This document shows, piece by piece, positions 47,719 through 58,169 of a stretch of DNA of 64,000 nt. How positions within the stretch are numbered: the stretch's first letter is position 1; each line of letters opens with the position of its first letter. Source of the DNA: Teratosphaeria epicoccoides (Eukaryota; Ascomycota; Dothideomycetes; Mycosphaerellales; Teratosphaeriaceae); contig JADDMT010000069.1 in NCBI GenBank assembly GCA_021401465.1, positions 62,001 through 126,000 on the forward strand. Reading direction: 5' to 3'. The position numbers and the translations under genes are program-made. Below the pieces are notes generated by a model. The model searched no databases, had not been told where the DNA came from, and saw only the letters and a program-made list of their open reading frames with translations.

Positions 47719-49404
47719 TTACGAAGTCATGGCATCCAAGGCCCGCTGCTCCTCAGCGGCAAAAGACTGGTGTTGCCCTTCGCCCGGTTCCGTCTTTGCT
47801 CTCTTGGCATCATTCGCGCCGTCGAGTTGCGCACATGGCAGATTTGCATTGTTACTCACATCGCCTAGCACTGTCCGCTTCTGTCCCGCCGCCAGCGGCG
47901 GTCTGTATTGTCCTCGATTCTGCATTCCACCTGCAGCGAGAGGTGCGCCAATCCTTCGATGCATGTCCGCCGAGGGGTTGACAAAGTTTGTGCGTGCGGG
48001 CGTCGTAGCACCATTGGTTCCACTGCCGTTCACCGAAGCAAGCGCAGCGTTCCCGGCTATCGCGGTCCGGCTGACGGGCGCAGACTTGCCTGGATTGATG
48101 CCGTGTGTCCTTCGTATTGATGGGCTTTCGGCATGCGGATTGAATGCTATGCTGCGTGGTGTCGGGCGTTGATCTGCGGGTTGATTCAATAGGTCCACAC
48201 TGCGACCCGTGACGAAGCCTTCCGGAACGCCTGGTGGTGGAATTCGTGGTGCTGGAGGACCATCGTCATCCATGTGCGGGCAGTCGGCATTTGGAACGGT
48301 CTGCGCGTTCGGGTGAGGTCGATTAGAAGGTGAGTCGGCTACTGTAGTACCAGAGGATGGGTTTGAACGGATGTTCTGATCCAGCTGAGGTAATTGATTC
48401 AGTGGTCTTTGTTGCAGATGGCCGTTCTGTTGTTGCGGCATTCTCTGAGGCACGCTGTTTTGCTGAGGTGGCGGCTTTCGACTCGCCGGCGCCTGCGCCG
48501 CATTGTTCGGTGGCCGCGATACAGCCTGTGGTCGTTGTGGTGGCTGCGGACCCTGTACTGATGCTGGAGCCTGCAAAGTTGGCGGCCTCATCTGTGGCGT
48601 GGTATGGGTTCTTGAGACGCTTGCTCGTGGCTGCGCGACTACTGCTCTCGCGCCCGGCGAGTCGAGATTTGTGACGGTTGAGTCGTCCATGTGCACCTCG
48701 TCGGGGTGGGTAAAGTCCTCCTCGTTCAGCAGGCTCCCCCCGAAATCATCCTCAAACTCTGCCGAGCCGGAAGAGTTTGCGCTCTGCACACTCGATTGCC
48801 TCCTGGCTGCGGCCACGGCCTTGTTCTCGGGCTCTGCGATAGCTTCCTTCTTGACCGGCGCAAAGTCCGGATGTCTGTGCAGATTTTCGGCGTCCCACTT
48901 GCTCGGCGCGACCTTGACTTTGGTCACCTTCTGAAGGTAGTCTTTGTCATAGAGACAGTTGCCCAGCACGTTCCCGAAGGTCCGCAGTGCTCGCTTCAGC
49001 GCGTCTGTCGCGGCTTCCTTCTTGGCTTTCTCAAACGCCGCCGCTTTGCCTTTGCAATTCTCGATATGTCCGTAACCGATATCTTCATGGAAGGTGCCAT
49101 CTCGCAAGGTGACACGCACAATCGTTGACAGCCCGAGGGTGATCTTCTGTGTTGTCGGATTCTCGTCGACAAAGTCAATCTGGACGTTCTGAATGCTGCT
49201 CGACCAGCCATTGAAGCCAAAGACCTCGTTGGCGAGGTTGATGACCTTTTCGGCTGCGAGATAGTGGACCTTGCCGCCTCCTGCACCGGGTCGCGTGGAG
49301 ATGTATTCGGGGCCGAGCTGCTTGTCCAGGCGGCTTTGGAGTGTCGCGAGTTCCTGGGCAGTGTATTCGCTGACTTTGGGCTTGTTGTTGGCGAAAGGAT
49401 TCAT
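47719..49404 (-). CDS. RAD52: DNA repair and recombination protein RAD52 (561 aa)
   Basis: Intronless minus-strand ORF; the ATG at 49404 (MNPFANN) is chosen because upstream in-frame codons lack ATG. The conserved N-terminal ring-forming, DNA-annealing domain covers about residues 10-175: SEYTAQELATLQ, KVHYLAAEK, ANEVFGFNGWSSSI, GTFHEDIGYGHIENCKGKAAAFEKAKKEA, LKRALRTFGNVLGNCLYD. The C-terminal two thirds are low-complexity Pro/Gln/Asn-rich with a basic end, as in other fungal RAD52 proteins, where RPA- and Rad51-binding regions lie. It mediates Rad51 loading and single-strand annealing in the nucleus. An ATG at 49463 opens a 7-codon reading (MDSVPHP) ending just upstream; it may be a leader ORF or the start of a spliced 5' exon. 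Divergent from KEX1. Confidence 0.95.
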   Translation of the reverse strand: MNPFANNKPKVSEYTAQELATLQSRLDKQLGPEYISTRPGAGGGKVHYLAAEKVINLANEVFGFNGWSSSIQNVQIDFVDENPTTQKITLGLSTIVRVTLRDGTFHEDIGYGHIENCKGKAAAFEKAKKEAATDALKRALRTFGNVLGNCLYDKDYLQKVTKVKVAPSKWDAENLHRHPDFAPVKKEAIAEPENKAVAAARRQSSVQSANSSGSAEFEDDFGGSLLNEEDFTHPDEVHMDDSTVTNLDSPGARAVVAQPRASVSRTHTTPQMRPPTLQAPASVQGPQPPQRPQAVSRPPNNAAQAPASRKPPPQQNSVPQRMPQQQNGHLQQRPLNQLPQLDQNIRSNPSSGTTVADSPSNRPHPNAQTVPNADCPHMDDDGPPAPRIPPPGVPEGFVTGRSVDLLNQPADQRPTPRSIAFNPHAESPSIRRTHGINPGKSAPVSRTAIAGNAALASVNGSGTNGATTPARTNFVNPSADMHRRIGAPLAAGGMQNRGQYRPPLAAGQKRTVLGDVSNNANLPCAQLDGANDAKRAKTEPGEGQHQSFAAEEQRALDAMTS

Positions 49405-50329
49405 GGTGGGCTCAGTCTGGTGCCGGGGTTGCAGCACTGCTCACGGGTGAGGGACAGAGTCCATGGTGATTTTGTGATGGATGATAGCACATGTAGGACG
49501 CGGACGATACATGGAAGGTAACAAGATGCAACGCGCTGGGCGGGGATGCAAAATACGCGGGCAATTGGGCAGTGCGTGACGCAGTATACGCACTACTGCG
49601 ACTACCAGATGCATTTCTCATGTCATGTCCCATTATTTCCCAGCCCAGCTCCACACGCGCCAAGCTCCGGCTTCATCCCGCCTCCACAGGATACCTCTCT
49701 CTACCACTGAAGTGAAGAAGAAACACAGGAGAGACTCAACGAGCGAGAGGGAATGCCTCTGATGCTATTGCGTTGGGCATGGTCTGATGCTATTGCGTTG
49801 GGCATGGTCCGATGCTAATCACAGCTGGGACTGACCGAGGTGTCAATCCAAACATTGATGGGAAATTGGTTGATGAACTCACAGAGGCATGGTAGTAAAT
49901 TGTTGTTGAGGTTTGTCTCTGCTGTGAGAAGTCGGATTCATGATCACGTACCCCTCATGCAGGTAGACGCGACGGGATATTACATAAGCAAGCATCGCGT
50001 GAGCACGTGGACGGTGGACCTGGTTCGAGCTCAACACCTGGGCAGCCAAGCTTCAATTGATTGTACTTGCTTGTAGGCCAGTGTTTACCTCATCCAACAA
50101 TCAATATCATCCCATTGCACGACGGATTTGATTGAGAAACGACACGCGACCCATCAAAGCCGCATTGACGGCCACGTAATCCAGTTCAGCCAGCCCGGCG
50201 CTCACAGTAGCCCAGCTTCCAAGGGGTGGGTTGGAAAGCCACGACACATCGCGCGCATGAGAGTGGTGCAGGAGGAGAGTCGTGTCGTTGTGATGAAAGT
50301 GGACTGAGACAGACACAACCCCACACACC
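49405..50329. promoter_or_regulatory. Divergent promoter region between RAD52 and KEX1 with a 25-bp tandem repeat
   Basis: Contains two exact 25-bp units (TGATGCTATTGCGTTGGGCA-plus-TGGTC) at 49760-49784 and 49785-49809, with a partial third to 49817. The rest is unremarkable, with a CA-rich leader (ACACAACCCCACACACC) just before the KEX1 ATG at 50330. Regulatory elements for both genes must lie here. Confidence 0.6.
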
Positions 50330-52240
50330 ATGGCGACGTATTTCCACACCCGGCCTTGGCGACGGCGGGTCCACCTCCCTTCGTTTCTGTCCATCGCCAC
50401 CCCCCTGTCATCACTGCTATGGCTCCCACTCGCTGCGGCGGACAAGTCGGCGGCGGAGTACTATGTCCACACGCTGCCTGGGGCACCCACCACGGAGCAG
50501 CTGCGGACCATGTACGCCGGCCACATCGAGGTCACGCCGGAGCATCACGGCAACCTGTTCTTCTGGCTGTACAAGAATCGGCACATCGGCGATAGGAAGC
50601 GGACGGTGCTGTGGCTGAACGGTGGTCCGGGTTGCAGCAGCATGGACGGCGCGATGATGGAGGTCGGCCCGTACAGGGTCAACGAGGATGGCACGTTGCG
50701 CATCAACGACGGCAGCTGGGATGAGTTTGCGAATCTGCTGTTTGTGGATAATCCCGTCGGCACCGGCTTCAGTTATGTCGACGGCGACTCGTACCTGCAC
50801 GAACTGGATCAGATGGCCAGCGATATGATCACCTTCTTGGACAAGTTCTTCGCCATCTTTCCCGAGCATGAGCACGACGACATTTACATCGCCGGCGAGT
50901 CATACGCCGGCCAGCACATTCCCTACGTCGCCAAGGCTATACTGGACCGCAATGCGGCCAAGTCGGGACATGTTCAGTGGAATGTGTCTGGACTGCTGAT
51001 CGGCAATGGCTGGATATCGGGACCAGATCAGTACCCTTCCTACCTCGAGTTTGCTTACGAGCAAGACCTGATCGATCGTGGGAGTTCAGGCGAGACAGCG
51101 GTATTGGAGCAGCAAGAGAAGTGTCTGCAAGAATTGGATGGAGGTGGCGATAAAATGGTTGATAGCGACACCTGCGAGGGCATATTGCAGGATATCTTGC
51201 GGACGACTATGGAAGGCAACCAATGCTACAACATGTATGACGTACGATTGAGAGACTCCTACCCGGCTTGTGGGATGAATTGGCCGCCGGATCTCAAACA
51301 GTTGACGCCTTATCTCCGAAGGCAGGATGTGGTGAGCGCTCTGCATATCAACCCTGATAAAAAGACTGGGTGGGAGGAATGCTCGGGCTCCGTCTCAAAG
51401 TCCTTCACGACGCGCAATAGCAAGCCCTCGATAGATCTGCTGCCAGGTCTGTTGCAGCACGTGCCCATCGTTCTGTTCAGTGGTGATAAGGACATGATAT
51501 GTAATCACGTGGGTACGGAGAACATCATCTCGAAGATGCAGTGGAATGGCGCAAAGGGCATGGAGATCTCTCCTGGCGTGACGGCCCCGAGACGAGACTG
51601 GACCTTTGAAGGGGAGCCTGCCGGCCAGTATCAGTACGCTCGCAACCTGACCTACCTGCGCTTCTACAACTCTTCGCACATGGTACCGTTCGACTATCCG
51701 CGTCGGACGCGAGATATGCTCGACCGTTTCATGGGCGTCGACATCGCATCAATCGGCGGCGTGCCAGCCGACAGCTTAATTGACGGCGAGAAGGCGCATC
51801 CGGAGACAAGCGTCGGTGGCCACCCCAACAGCACTCTTGCTCAGGAAGCAGAAGAGCAGAAGGTCCAAGATGCCAAGTGGGCCGCATACCAGCGCTCAGG
51901 AGAAGTCGTGCTCTTCTTCGCCGTGGTCGGAGCTTTGGTCTGGGGCTACTTTATCATCCGAGCCCGACGGCGAAGACAAGGCTACAGATCTGTCTTTGGT
52001 GCCGAGCCCTACGACGATGGCAACCTATCATTGGCATCGGGTCTAGGCTTAGATGATGTGAGCCGGTCCAAGTATAGGGCAGATCGGGATGTCGAGGCCG
52101 CGCGGGATTATGACGAGGCGGAGCTCGACGACCGGTCGGGTAAAAGAAGAGATATGGACGCTGAAAATTTTACATTGGTTGATGACGACGAGGATGAAGG
52201 AGATGTAGGTGGGCATAGGGGGAACGGGCATGCGCGATAA
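50330..52240 (+). CDS. KEX1: Pheromone-processing carboxypeptidase KEX1 (636 aa)
   Basis: Single-exon serine carboxypeptidase, family S10. N-terminal hydrophobic signal (about residues 17-37), substrate-binding WLNGGPGCSS (95-104), nucleophile Ser191 in GESYAGQ, the Asp within GDKD (386-389), and His450 in NSSHMVP. A single TM helix at about 525-544 (VVLFFAVVGALVWGYFII) is followed by a basic stop-transfer (RARRRR) and a cytosolic acidic tail (DDDEDEGD near the end), the KEX1 architecture that separates it from soluble vacuolar carboxypeptidases. It trims C-terminal Lys/Arg after Kex2 cleavage in the trans-Golgi, maturing pheromones and secreted proteins. The length is typical. Confidence 0.95.
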   Translation: MATYFHTRPWRRRVHLPSFLSIATPLSSLLWLPLAAADKSAAEYYVHTLPGAPTTEQLRTMYAGHIEVTPEHHGNLFFWLYKNRHIGDRKRTVLWLNGGPGCSSMDGAMMEVGPYRVNEDGTLRINDGSWDEFANLLFVDNPVGTGFSYVDGDSYLHELDQMASDMITFLDKFFAIFPEHEHDDIYIAGESYAGQHIPYVAKAILDRNAAKSGHVQWNVSGLLIGNGWISGPDQYPSYLEFAYEQDLIDRGSSGETAVLEQQEKCLQELDGGGDKMVDSDTCEGILQDILRTTMEGNQCYNMYDVRLRDSYPACGMNWPPDLKQLTPYLRRQDVVSALHINPDKKTGWEECSGSVSKSFTTRNSKPSIDLLPGLLQHVPIVLFSGDKDMICNHVGTENIISKMQWNGAKGMEISPGVTAPRRDWTFEGEPAGQYQYARNLTYLRFYNSSHMVPFDYPRRTRDMLDRFMGVDIASIGGVPADSLIDGEKAHPETSVGGHPNSTLAQEAEEQKVQDAKWAAYQRSGEVVLFFAVVGALVWGYFIIRARRRRQGYRSVFGAEPYDDGNLSLASGLGLDDVSRSKYRADRDVEAARDYDEAELDDRSGKRRDMDAENFTLVDDDEDEGDVGGHRGNGHAR

Positions 52241-53177
52241 GCGACGTCTGTCCCACTGCTGATAGCGTTGATGGCGCGTTGGATGACCTCTTCCGCAGTA
52301 CCGAGTGTACTATGCGCTTCAGCTCGCGCTTGTCCCGAATTATTGTGGTTGTCTTATCCGGCAATGCGTCCCGTGATCAGACCCTCGTTCGCACCTCGCG
52401 TGCTGCTGTTTTGGACTGGTTGTGTACAGCCTCGGCGTCTCAGCGTCCTGGCGGTGCTTCTTCGACTCATACATGTGTACTCGATCCGGCCACCGAAACG
52501 ATCGGATCAGGATTCAATTCCTACCGACACGGCGCCAACGAGCTAATATAGCAAGTCCTCAGACTTTTGCCAAGATGCTGGCCCGGATGATGCGCGCATT
52601 ACGGTGCAATCTTGGTCGACCGTCGGCTTCGACACGTGAGATCAGGTTTACTGACCTGTTCGCCAGATCCCGCACTTATCAACTTCCGCTATGTCCAGCG
52701 CGTTCTTCTCCGCTCCATATGTGCAAGGCCATTCCGAATCAGACGCAGTAGAGGCAATTGAGCATTCTCGGTCCTTCATCGTGTTCAGGGCAAGGTATCC
52801 ATGATTACGAAGACTGCTGGTTGCTCATCTCAAACGCCGAGGATGCCTAGAACGAATTAGAGACGAGATCTTCACGTGGTCGGTCACGAGGCGGTTGGCG
52901 AATCCTTGCTTGCGCACGCCGGCTGTCATTCGCCATCATTGATGGCACCTGTAATTTTCTTCTAGGAAAGACATCGCTCAGCTTGACCTTGGCTCGGACT
53001 TAGACTCGCAACAGTCGCTTTGAAGGTCTAGGCTAGGCATTAGGATACTTCTTTCGTCCCGCGGTCAAGTAAGGGAAGTGATACAATGCAGGTGTTGAAT
53101 AAAAGGGAGGGTTCGAACGCCGAATCCCATCGCACTGACCCTTTCCGTCCGTGCTTAGATGATGCAGTCAGAGCATT
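52241..53177. other. Intergenic region between KEX1 and the beta-rich secreted protein
   Basis: Short overlapping frames only; none shows family resemblance. The last 100 bp before the ATG at 53178 are presumed promoter. No RNA gene or repeat seen. Confidence 0.4.
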
Positions 53178-54260
53178 ATGCTGTCTATACCTTTCACAGT
53201 ATCTCTCGGCCTGCTTCCACAGTTGTGCCTCGCATCGTTCGGCAGCAACTGGGGCTCTGGGCCAGTCTATCCTTACAAGACCAACCCTGACGGCACCATG
53301 GTGGAGGATCCGTTTGCAGCAGAAAATAACAAGATAATCTTCGGCCGAGCCAGTATAGTCCTGCCCAAGACACCCACGCCGCTGTCTGGAGGCACAGAAG
53401 GCACTACATTGCTATGGCTTGGGATGGGCACATATAATACACCGTATGGCTGTATCATTCAAGGCATAATAAATCACTATCCGACAACCAACGATCCGTA
53501 CGTTGTCCATGCAAGACTCGTGACTGGCGAGGAAGACTGAAAGCAGATAGGGCAAGTGCATGTAGTGCCTTGGGAACCGATCGCTGGTGTGTCACAGCGT
53601 TTATGCGATGCAATGACCGGACCTTTCCGGACAAGAGCGTCGTCGCTGCAACGGGGGTACGTCGAGCCATCCACGGACTCGTACAGCCACCCTGAGAATC
53701 TGACTGGTGTTTCTGTAGCAAACTGTGACGGCAACCTGTAAGAACGGCACCACGTCAGAGTCGCACAGCGAGGGGAGACTCACCAGATGCGACATTTAGA
53801 TACAACAGAAGGACAATATCCCGATTACTACAGCGTCGAAATGGCCGTCGACGGAAAGATTGTATCCAGCATCGCAGCAGGTATCGCCCGTTCCATATAT
53901 ATCACACTCCTAAACCCGACTACGAGGACTGATGCTCGATTCCTTCACAGAGGTCGGCTACGCCAACGGCTTCGGTTTCGCCAACGAGTGCACGACCAAA
54001 CCTTGCGGCACGCTTGAAGCGCACGGTAAGACTTCATGCCAATCAGCTGTACTCGAGGCAAGGACTGATGGCATGAGCGTCCAGACTGGTTCGACGTCAA
54101 ACTCGTCCTGCAGGACCCCGATCCGAACTATGTCTCGACATCTGGGCCCAAAGGATCCAACCCTGAGGGTGTGACGGGCAAGATCAGCACCACGGACGGC
54201 GGGAAGACGTGGACGAGCGACAGGATCCATGTTCCGGAGTTCACGTTTACGAATGTCTGA
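53178..54260 (+). CDS. Secreted beta-rich protein of unknown function (253 aa, six exons, 19-nt microexon)
   Basis: Exons 53178-53497, 53566-53656, 53719-53737, 53800-53880, 53951-54025, 54085-54260; introns 59-70 bp with GTACGT, GTACGT, GTAAGA, GTATCG and GTAAGA donors, AG acceptors and usable branch sites. Phases agree and give one frame. Signal peptide ends near LCLASFG. Features: LLWLGMGTYN and IIQGIIN (about 76-98), WCVTAF near 114, QTVTATYTTEGQYPDYY, and a Cys pair segment (NECTTKPCGTLEAH). The pattern resembles lectin-like, jelly-roll secreted proteins common in Aspergillus-type genomes, and faintly eqolisins (G1 peptidases); I see no eqolisin catalytic Gln/Glu pair with confidence. 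Extracellular; function unknown. Confidence 0.72.
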
Positions 54261-54818
54261 ATGAGAGGATGATTGGCTCGTCATATGCACGGTCTGATGA
54301 TAGCACTGGTCAGTTCACGATGCGATTGACTGCATCGGTCGGCCGGTTGACCGCACCACACGCTCGCCATATCCATTAATCGATTGCCCCCTGGCTGATT
54401 GACCAACAGAGTCCCCGTGACGGGCTCGCTCAGTTGTCTCGGGCGTCGATCCCGGCGTCGCGTGGGATCCACGTGCGTTCCTGTGGTTGGCCCGACTTCG
54501 TGACTGGTCATCTGTGTCGGCTGACAGGCTGGAGCATTGAGACAATGCTAGCTCCAAGCGTCCGCAAACTCATGCTTGACCCAGGCTGGAGATGGCTGCC
54601 GATTACGCGCGGTCACCCCATTTCGGCTGTCAGGCGAACCGGGCTGCCCAGCTAAGCAGAGTGATGTCAAAGACAATGTGAGGCCTGCTTCTGGCCGATA
54701 TATACACGAGACTTTCTAAAACCCCGAGTCTGCGGCTCGTATTCCTGCTTGACGTTTACCAATTTTCCAACGCCATCTCTACAGGACCACAGATTATACA
54801 CACACGGCTATCGCCATA
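54261..54818. promoter_or_regulatory. Intergenic region with TATA box of small secreted protein 3
   Basis: A TATATA box at 54699-54704 lies about 115 bp before the ATG at 54819, followed by a CT/CA-rich leader. Upstream, only unsupported short frames. Confidence 0.45.
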
Positions 54819-55203
54819 ATGAAGCCCATCATCCTGCTCCCACTGCTCGCCACTTTAACGTGGGCCGGACGTTGGGTATGTCTTCCCCACGCCTATCACA
54901 ATCACATCTGTGTCAGAGCGCCACATACCCCCCCCCCTCCTGCGCATCAATCCAGCAAGTCAAAAGCTGACAGCTCTCCTCGCAACGAAAGAAATGTGTT
55001 AAGCCCATCAAACCCGGACCAAACGCCCACGGCGGCTGTTTTCCAATCGATCTCTCTCAAGCGCCAGTACCTTGCCACCCGGTCAGTTTTCGAGACGAAA
55101 CGACTCGCCTGGTTACAGTGTCTGGCTGACGAAACGCCAGGAGTGTCCGTGCAAAAAGCAAGGAGCTGCGTGTTCGCCGGAGGGCGTGCTCGCGTCCTGT
55201 TGA
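54819..55203 (+). CDS. Small secreted cysteine-rich protein 3 (75 aa)
   Basis: Exons 54819-54875, 54974-55081, 55141-55203. Intron 1 (98 bp, GTATGT...GACAG) contains a run of ten C; intron 2 (59 bp) uses a weaker GTCAGT donor with a GGCTGAC branch and GCCAG acceptor. All junctions are phase 0. Signal peptide MKPIILLPLLATLTWAG, then about 58 residues with seven cysteines, clustered at the end (ECPCKKQGAAC...SC). Basic, Pro- and Lys-rich. No family recognised. The model depends on two by-eye introns, the first with competing acceptors (a CCAG lies 19 bp upstream). Candidate effector or antimicrobial-like secreted peptide by size and Cys content; inference only. Confidence 0.55.
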
Positions 55204-55222
55204 ACACCTATCAACGTGGAGC

Positions 55223-55310
55223 GACGAAGACCCCGACTCTACTATTACGACGAAGAACCCGACTCTACTATTACGACGAAGACCCCGAGTCTACTATTAC
55301 GACGAACACT
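55223..55310 (+). repeat. 26-bp tandem repeat downstream of small secreted protein 3
   Basis: Three units (55223-55248, 55249-55274, 55275-55300) of GACGAAGACCCCGACTCTAC plus TATTAC, differing at one base each, followed by a partial fourth. It starts 20 bp after the stop codon, so it should lie in the 3' untranslated region. Confidence 0.8.
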
Positions 55311-55463
55311 GTGACGTCTACTCTGGTCTCGTACACATGCTAGCAAGAAGGCGTTCCGAACTTGGAAAGCTGGTCACGATCTGGTGCTCGGACCCTCTCC
55401 CGCGGCTTCCCAGACCCTTTGAGTACTACTTCTCCCAACCAATCCCGTCCCCCTTTCTATCTC

Positions 55464-56091
55464 TCACACGATCCTCCCAACGCTGCTGATGAGCCTGTCG
55501 GTGTTTGTCTCGGCCTCCTCAAGTTGCTTCAAGGCCAGCCTTTTTCCCTTGCTGTGCGCCAGAGGATGGGCGCCTTCTACAAAGTTGCGAATTTGCCTTT
55601 CCATTCGACCTGGGATTGGGCTTGGCGGGATCAAAGGATCGTCCAACTCGGCTAGTAGACTCTCTAGATCAGCAATATGATTGTCAGGTCTTCTTGTCAA
55701 CAGGTTTCGATACATCCCTTCGCACGACTCCCTCGTGAGGTCTTTGTACTGGATTGCTGGATGTACTCTTGACTGTATCGCAGCATCTGCCACTCGTCCG
55801 TAAAACAGCGTGCATAGAGCCTCGACTAGTGTCGAAAAATCGTCCGAAGACTCTCACATTTGATTCTGTTCGTCGAAAGAGTGCTATCTATGCCCTGTAA
55901 GCCCTACGATAGCGATCCCAGCTGCATACAAGCGGAAGCGAGACTATGCCTTCGGCATATAACCACATTAGCCATCTCGGGCAGCCTTTGTCACGAGCGT
56001 CTCTCACAGCTCGTCTGATGGCCGTGCTACTCGCGTAGCCAGAGAGCTTGCACGGGTAGTCGTGGATGCATCGGGTCAGGGCTATGAGCAC
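55464..56091 (-). pseudogene. Possible degraded or intron-containing hypothetical gene
   Basis: Two minus-strand segments look protein-like. 56091-55888 has ALTRCIHDYPCKLSGYASS followed by AIRRAVRDARDKGCP. 55793-55464 is charged and helical, with ESLLAELDDPLIPPSPIPG. They are in different frames with stops between, and I found no convincing intron to join them. Amino-acid composition is more coding-like than surrounding frames. No family recognised. It could be two exons of a real gene or a decayed one. Confidence 0.25.
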
Positions 56092-56465
56092 CGGTGGTGA
56101 GACTTACTGGACCGGTATTCCGCAACTCATGTTGACGTTACGTTATTCGACGTTGAGCTTCCAACAGCCTGATTCCGCTTCAAGCATTCACGTACTATCG
56201 AGCGTGCAGCCCGAAGGTCTGGCTTGTCGACTTGCATCACGATACAACGAACACTCCTTCTGCATGTCGCGGATTTCGAGCGCAGCTTGACTGATAAAAT
56301 TGCCCAGCACTACTCCCCAGCATGCAAGATCATTGACACTAGCATTAAACCAAACTGCTTTGATGATCCATCCGCCTTTCCTTTTTTTGCCGAATGCGCT
56401 GCTGTCATCATCGCGCATGATGCATTCAAAGGTACAACCCATGATATAACAAGTGTTGCTCATCA

Positions 56466-58169
56466 CTAGGTGCGCGCCTGGTTGGGGCGACACCAGGAGT
56501 CACCATGCATCAGAGGACCAACGTAGCTGAGTGGCAAGGACGGAAGGTTCTCGTTGTTGCCCATGCAGCCCCTCATCCAATAGGGGTCGTTGTCGCAGTT
56601 CTTGAACTGTTGTTTTCCCTGCACCGACGAGTGTGTGCTGTATTCTGCAAAGCATGCATTAGCAGGGTGCATTGAGGTCTGGTGAGGAGATGTCCCGACT
56701 CACTCCACTCGCAATTCTTGACATTGAAGACACATGCCGACTTTGGATCCGGAAGCCCCTGCAACGGGATTTTCTTGCCCGCGCAAGCCTCCTGCGCAAA
56801 GATCTCGCTCAAATCCTCCACGATATTCTCGTCCAGGAGCCAGGTGAGGAGATCTTTGAATTCCCTGTCCCCTTTGTGGGTGTCGTGCAGCGAATAAGTG
56901 TTACCCTTGCCGAACCACCAGCCGTTGCAGTTGCCAGCTGGTCCGAGTTCGTGGCAGTCGATCTGACCTGTCACCTGTGCTACTTTCCTAGGGTCGACAC
57001 CAGTCGATTTGGTGACTATGATACCGGTCGCGGTGAGCGACTCTGCAAGCACGAAGAGCATGAGGGCCTTGTACGCGACGGTCGATTGTTTGTCCAGGCT
57101 GATGTCAACGCGCTGACTGAAAGCGCCGTTTCCGCAGAGCGCGAGGAAAACCTCCAGATCGTCCTGCATGATCTGCACCTCAAGGGTAAGCACCTTCTTA
57201 TATTCGATGACCAAGTCGGCGAGATCGGATGCGATATCCGCGAGGGTCGTGAAGCGTTGCTTCGCTGATTGCGTATAATGCTTTCCCGCCTCGCCCAAGT
57301 GCGGTATATTCCTTCCTAACCACAAGGAGTTGACGATCAAGTATGCTGTAGTTGCGATAGCGACCGACGTGACCGTCGCAGAAACGACGAAAGACACCCC
57401 GAGCTGCAAGCGATGTCAGCAAGTCGACGGCTATGCTCAGGCGGAGAACACTTGCGGTAAAAATCTGTAGCCCAAGCGAGAACATGTATACCCACTCCGC
57501 CAATCCAAACCCCTGCTCAAGAGGTGGAGAGACCTTGTCCACAATCTTGCCTATTTTCCCAGCAGCTAGCGACTGGCTGTCGCCCAGAGCAGTGTAGTAC
57601 TGGGTGTGGAATTGCCAGATAGCAAAAATGTTCCACAACGTCTGGGACAAATGTCAGCATGAACAAGTGATACGGCATCGAGGCCTGATCTACATAGAAT
57701 TGCTGCCAGTCCCGGTAAGCATTGTTGTCGGTCGCAGGCTTATCGCAAGTGTCACTGGTGATGAGGTTGCAGGTATCTCCGTTTCTGCCCTGTGCGATCG
57801 CAGGTCAGCGCTATTGGGAGTCAGCCACGAGGCTGGGGTTGAACTCACACTCCACGATAAATAGGCCTGCGCGAAGCCCTTCTCTTTGAGACCGACCTTG
57901 GGGCCCTCTGTCTTCGCCCAGTCGTTGAGGTAACCGGTCATGTTCAAGAACTCCCAGCATTGATATTTTAGACTTGGATAACGGAAGGTCAGTCAATGTG
58001 GGAGAGATCGTGCACCCTTCGCACAGACTCACCCATCTTTGGCAGCTGGCGAGCAGTCCAGAGCGCAGCCCTGTCCCGAGCTGTTGCATGCAGCTTGCGG
58101 GAAGGTGTAAGCAGCGGTGGCGGAGACGGCGAATGAGGCGGTCAGGGTGAGTGCAAAGAGCTTCACCAT
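56466..58169 (-). CDS. Secreted protein of unknown function, DUF7872-like (461 aa, six exons)
   Basis: Exons (complement): 58033-58169, 57849-57972, 57694-57789, 57492-57641, 56704-57403, 56466-56644. Donors GTGAGT, GTGAGT, GTAGAT, GTATAC, GTGAGT; all phases agree and the last exon ends in TAG. Signal peptide MVKLFALTLTASFAVSATA, then a Cys-containing N-terminus (QGCALDCSPAAKDG), WEFLNMTGYLNDWAKTEGP, and after the third junction WNIFAIWQFHTQYYTALG. A hydrophobic stretch (SFVVSATVTSVAIATTAYLI, about 173-193) may be a membrane or buried helix. The C-terminal part has paired cysteines and TWLLDENIVEDLSEIF. The layout recalls fungal secreted DUF7872 proteins; that link is from memory of the pattern. 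The two weaker donors are the least certain points. Function unknown. Confidence 0.65.

Noticed and set aside
56672..57268. 198-aa plus-strand ORF opposite the DUF7872-like gene
   Set aside because: Antisense shadow; the minus frame is supported by consistent splice junctions and a signal peptide.
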